DNA of 64,000 nucleotides. Source: Olavius algarvensis Delta 4 endosymbiont (GTDB lineage: Bacteria > Desulfobacterota > Desulfobacteria > Desulfobacterales > CAJINA01). Location of the stretch: NCBI GenBank assembly GCA_905176665.1, contig CAJINA010000149.1, positions 1 to 64,000 on the forward strand, read 5' to 3'. The position numbers and the translations under genes were made by a program. The notes under the pieces are model-generated. The model saw nothing but the letters and a program-made list of their open reading frames with translations. It was not told where the DNA came from and searched no databases. Every line of letters starts with the position of its first letter. The stretch's first letter is position 1. Shown in pieces: positions 62,212-64,000 of the stretch.

Positions 62212-63555
62212 ATGGATTCTCAAAAAGCGCGCACCCAACCGGCCGACCATTCCGGAAAGATCATCACCGCAGTCGTAGCCGATGCCAACGGCGATATCTT
62301 CGAGTTGGAAGGTTACGGTGCGGTCAGTATGGCCGGATCGGCCAGGGAGCCGCTGACCGAGGAAAACAGCATCAAAATGCCCCATGGCAGTGAACTGATG
62401 CTACTACCCGACCGGCGCCCGTTACTGTGGAATCTGGCCCGGGAACGCTACGAGGTGGTTTCCGAAAATCCTTATGCCCCGGGAGAACCCCTCTATCCGG
62501 TAGCGGCTTTCAATTCACCCGGCTATGTGATCACCGGCGTAAGTGCTTACGAGGAAGAAACGTCCGCCGGGTTTCTGCCGCTGTTTTCATACGGCGCGGT
62601 CGGCTGGTATAAAAACGGGTTCCGGACAGCGGCCTTGCAGGTGGATCCGGAACCCCGGCAGGACCTGCGCCGGATGCAACCTGACGCTGTGGCCAGGGGG
62701 GTCAAGCGGAAACAGAAAGTGCTGCCCGACAACCGCCTGCGCGCCCACCTGGAAAAGTGCGCCCTGACTTACGGCTGCCCGGCCGGCAAGAACTTTTTCC
62801 TGGGCCGCTACGAGGCTCCGCTGCCCACAGCTCAAACATGCAATGCCCGCTGCCTGGGCTGCATTTCCCTGCAGACATCCGCTGCCATTCCCGCCAGCCA
62901 GAACCGGATTGCATTTACCCCTACACCGGATGAAATCGCCCAGGTGGCCCTGACGCATATCCGGGATGTAAAGCACAGTGTCGTGAGTTTCGGTCAGGGG
63001 TGCGAAGGTGACCCGCTCATGGCGGCGGAATCCATCGAACCGGCCATCCGCAAGATCCGGGCCGCCACTGAAAACGGCACCATCAACATGAACACCAACG
63101 GCAGCCGCCCGGCGGCCCTGGAGAAACTGATTGAGGCGGGGCTGGGCAGCATCCGCATCAGCCTGAACAGCGTACGCCCGGAATACTATGAGGCCTACTT
63201 CCAACCGGCCGGCTATCGGTTTACCGATGTGCTCAGCAGTATCGCCCTTGCGTTAGAAAACAGCCGGTTTGTCTCCATCAACTATTTGAATTGTCCGGGC
63301 TTTACCGACTCTCCGGCTGAACACGAAGCCCTGTTGAAGTTTTTGGCCGACTATCCGATCAATATGATCCAGTGGCGCAACCTCAATTACGATCCGCTGC
63401 GCTACTGGCAAACCATGGAAGTCCTGGATGCTCGGACCCGCCCTTTGGGTATGCGCACATGCCTGTCTCGTGTCCGCCAGGCTTATCCGTACCTGATGCA
63501 TGGATATTTCAATCCGCCCCGCAAAAAATGGACCCGTGCCGGAGAACGAACATGA
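62212..63555 (+). CDS. Radical SAM protein
   Basis: A 447-residue radical SAM enzyme. The cluster motif is CNARCLGC at about 207-214 (CxxxCxxC), followed by the barrel (HSVVSFGQGCEGDPL, INMNTNGSRPAAL, SIRISLNSVRPEYY). The N-terminal 190 residues form a separate region (ELEGYGAVSMAGSAREPL, FNSPGYVITGVSAYEEE) that I do not recognise. The substrate is unknown. It overlaps the start of prmA by 4 bases (ATGA), so the two are coupled. About 200 bases separate it from recD2. Confidence 0.82.
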   Translation: MDSQKARTQPADHSGKIITAVVADANGDIFELEGYGAVSMAGSAREPLTEENSIKMPHGSELMLLPDRRPLLWNLARERYEVVSENPYAPGEPLYPVAAFNSPGYVITGVSAYEEETSAGFLPLFSYGAVGWYKNGFRTAALQVDPEPRQDLRRMQPDAVARGVKRKQKVLPDNRLRAHLEKCALTYGCPAGKNFFLGRYEAPLPTAQTCNARCLGCISLQTSAAIPASQNRIAFTPTPDEIAQVALTHIRDVKHSVVSFGQGCEGDPLMAAESIEPAIRKIRAATENGTINMNTNGSRPAALEKLIEAGLGSIRISLNSVRPEYYEAYFQPAGYRFTDVLSSIALALENSRFVSINYLNCPGFTDSPAEHEALLKFLADYPINMIQWRNLNYDPLRYWQTMEVLDARTRPLGMRTCLSRVRQAYPYLMHGYFNPPRKKWTRAGERT

Positions 63556-64000
63556 AATGGGTGGCCGTAAAAGTCCTGTTTGAATTCGACGACGAGGCCC
63601 TGGCAGCCGACCTCATTGCCGATCGCTTCTATACGCTGGGCCTCAAGGGCGTGGTCATTGATGACCCTAAAATCGACCCGGATGAGGACTGGGGCGATGA
63701 TGCCGCCCCCCTGCCGGAAAAGGCTGCCGTGACCGGGTATCTGCCCCGGGATGAGCGCGTCGGCGATGAACTGGCGGTTCTGGAAAACGCCCTGGTGGAT
63801 CTCGGACGCAAGACCGGGATTCAATGCCGGGTGGTTTGCAGCGAAATCGATGAAGAAGACTGGGCGCATGCCTGGAAGGCGTTTTTCTTTCCGGAGCGCA
63901 TCGGCCGCAACATTGTGGTCAAACCCACGTGGCGGCAGTTCACCCCCCGCCCGGATGACCTGGTCCTGGAAATAGATCCCGGGATGGCGTTCGGAACGGG
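63552..64000 (+). CDS. prmA: Ribosomal protein L11 methyltransferase, N-terminal part
   Basis: Only the first 149 codons are inside the window. MKWVAVKVLFEFDDEALAADLIADRFYTLGLKGVVIDDPK is the N-terminal domain of PrmA. EDWAHAWKAFFFPERIGRNIVVKPTW and EIDPGMAFGT lead into the methyltransferase domain, a block seen in all PrmA. It trimethylates ribosomal protein L11. ATG 63552 overlaps the stop of the radical SAM gene. Confidence 0.88.
   Translation, partial: MKWVAVKVLFEFDDEALAADLIADRFYTLGLKGVVIDDPKIDPDEDWGDDAAPLPEKAAVTGYLPRDERVGDELAVLENALVDLGRKTGIQCRVVCSEIDEEDWAHAWKAFFFPERIGRNIVVKPTWRQFTPRPDDLVLEIDPGMAFGT

Overview
The window looks like a chromosomal segment of a strictly or mostly anaerobic Desulfobacterota bacterium, probably a Desulfobacteraceae/Desulfosarcinaceae-type sulfate reducer. 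This is inferred from gene content: two likely selenoproteins with in-frame TGA, a UroD-like corrinoid-type methyltransferase, cobalamin adenosyltransferase, an acyl-CoA dehydrogenase under a MarR regulator, a CoA-transferase/GNAT fusion, cytochrome bd, and many intergenic hairpin repeats. No rRNA, tRNA, CRISPR array, integrase or intact insertion sequence was seen. Gene density is moderate, with several broken genes between 8 and 21 kb.

Layout. 0.2-5.4 kb: a selenocysteine AhpD-like protein, an exported MBL-fold hydrolase, a UbiA prenyltransferase, and a FixH-like protein overlapping a SafE/DsbD-like membrane protein. 5.4-9.8 kb: an unrecognised membrane protein with a VWA-like lipoprotein, then a scarred stretch with two gene remnants around a DUF4143 ATPase. 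10-18.1 kb: a leftward cluster of three amidinotransferase-fold enzymes and five DUF1989 genes (one broken). It contains two A/B DUF1989 pairs and looks like an uncharacterised guanidino-compound pathway. 18.4-25 kb: small membrane and hypothetical genes, a broken TPR regulator, a TIM-barrel isomerase, inositol-phosphate synthase and nitronate monooxygenase. 25.3-29.1 kb: selenocysteine MsrA lipoprotein, M23 peptidase, D-aminoacylase-like amidohydrolase. 29.2-41 kb (mostly leftward): a hybrid histidine kinase with a periplasmic binding protein, a ferredoxin reductase-like protein coupled to cobalamin adenosyltransferase, a frameshifted NupC, a CoA-transferase/GNAT fusion, a hexapeptide acyltransferase and an alpha-barrel protein. 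41-48 kb: MarR and acyl-CoA dehydrogenase, SpoIIAA-like protein, MFS transporter, UroD-like protein and exported proteins. 48-54.5 kb: GNAT, methyltransferase, DUF427, cytochrome bd with a tiny third subunit, lysoplasmalogenase, MFS transporter. 54.8-64 kb: divergent Hsp20 genes, Lon, RlpA, GmhB, RecD2-like helicase, radical SAM protein and the start of PrmA.

The most unusual non-coding signal is a dispersed palindromic element of about 140-160 bp, present five times (5.7, 26.1, 38.9, 44.0 and 54.7 kb). Internal blocks are conserved, but the outer, inner and apical helix arms change sequence from copy to copy while staying complementary. Four of the five copies start exactly at the TAG stop codon of the adjacent gene, always in the same orientation relative to that gene. 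A second, smaller hairpin family with an AGGTCG-type loop and variable complementary arms is also scattered through the window. All functional statements rest on reading the sequence and on recall of families; no database search was possible.
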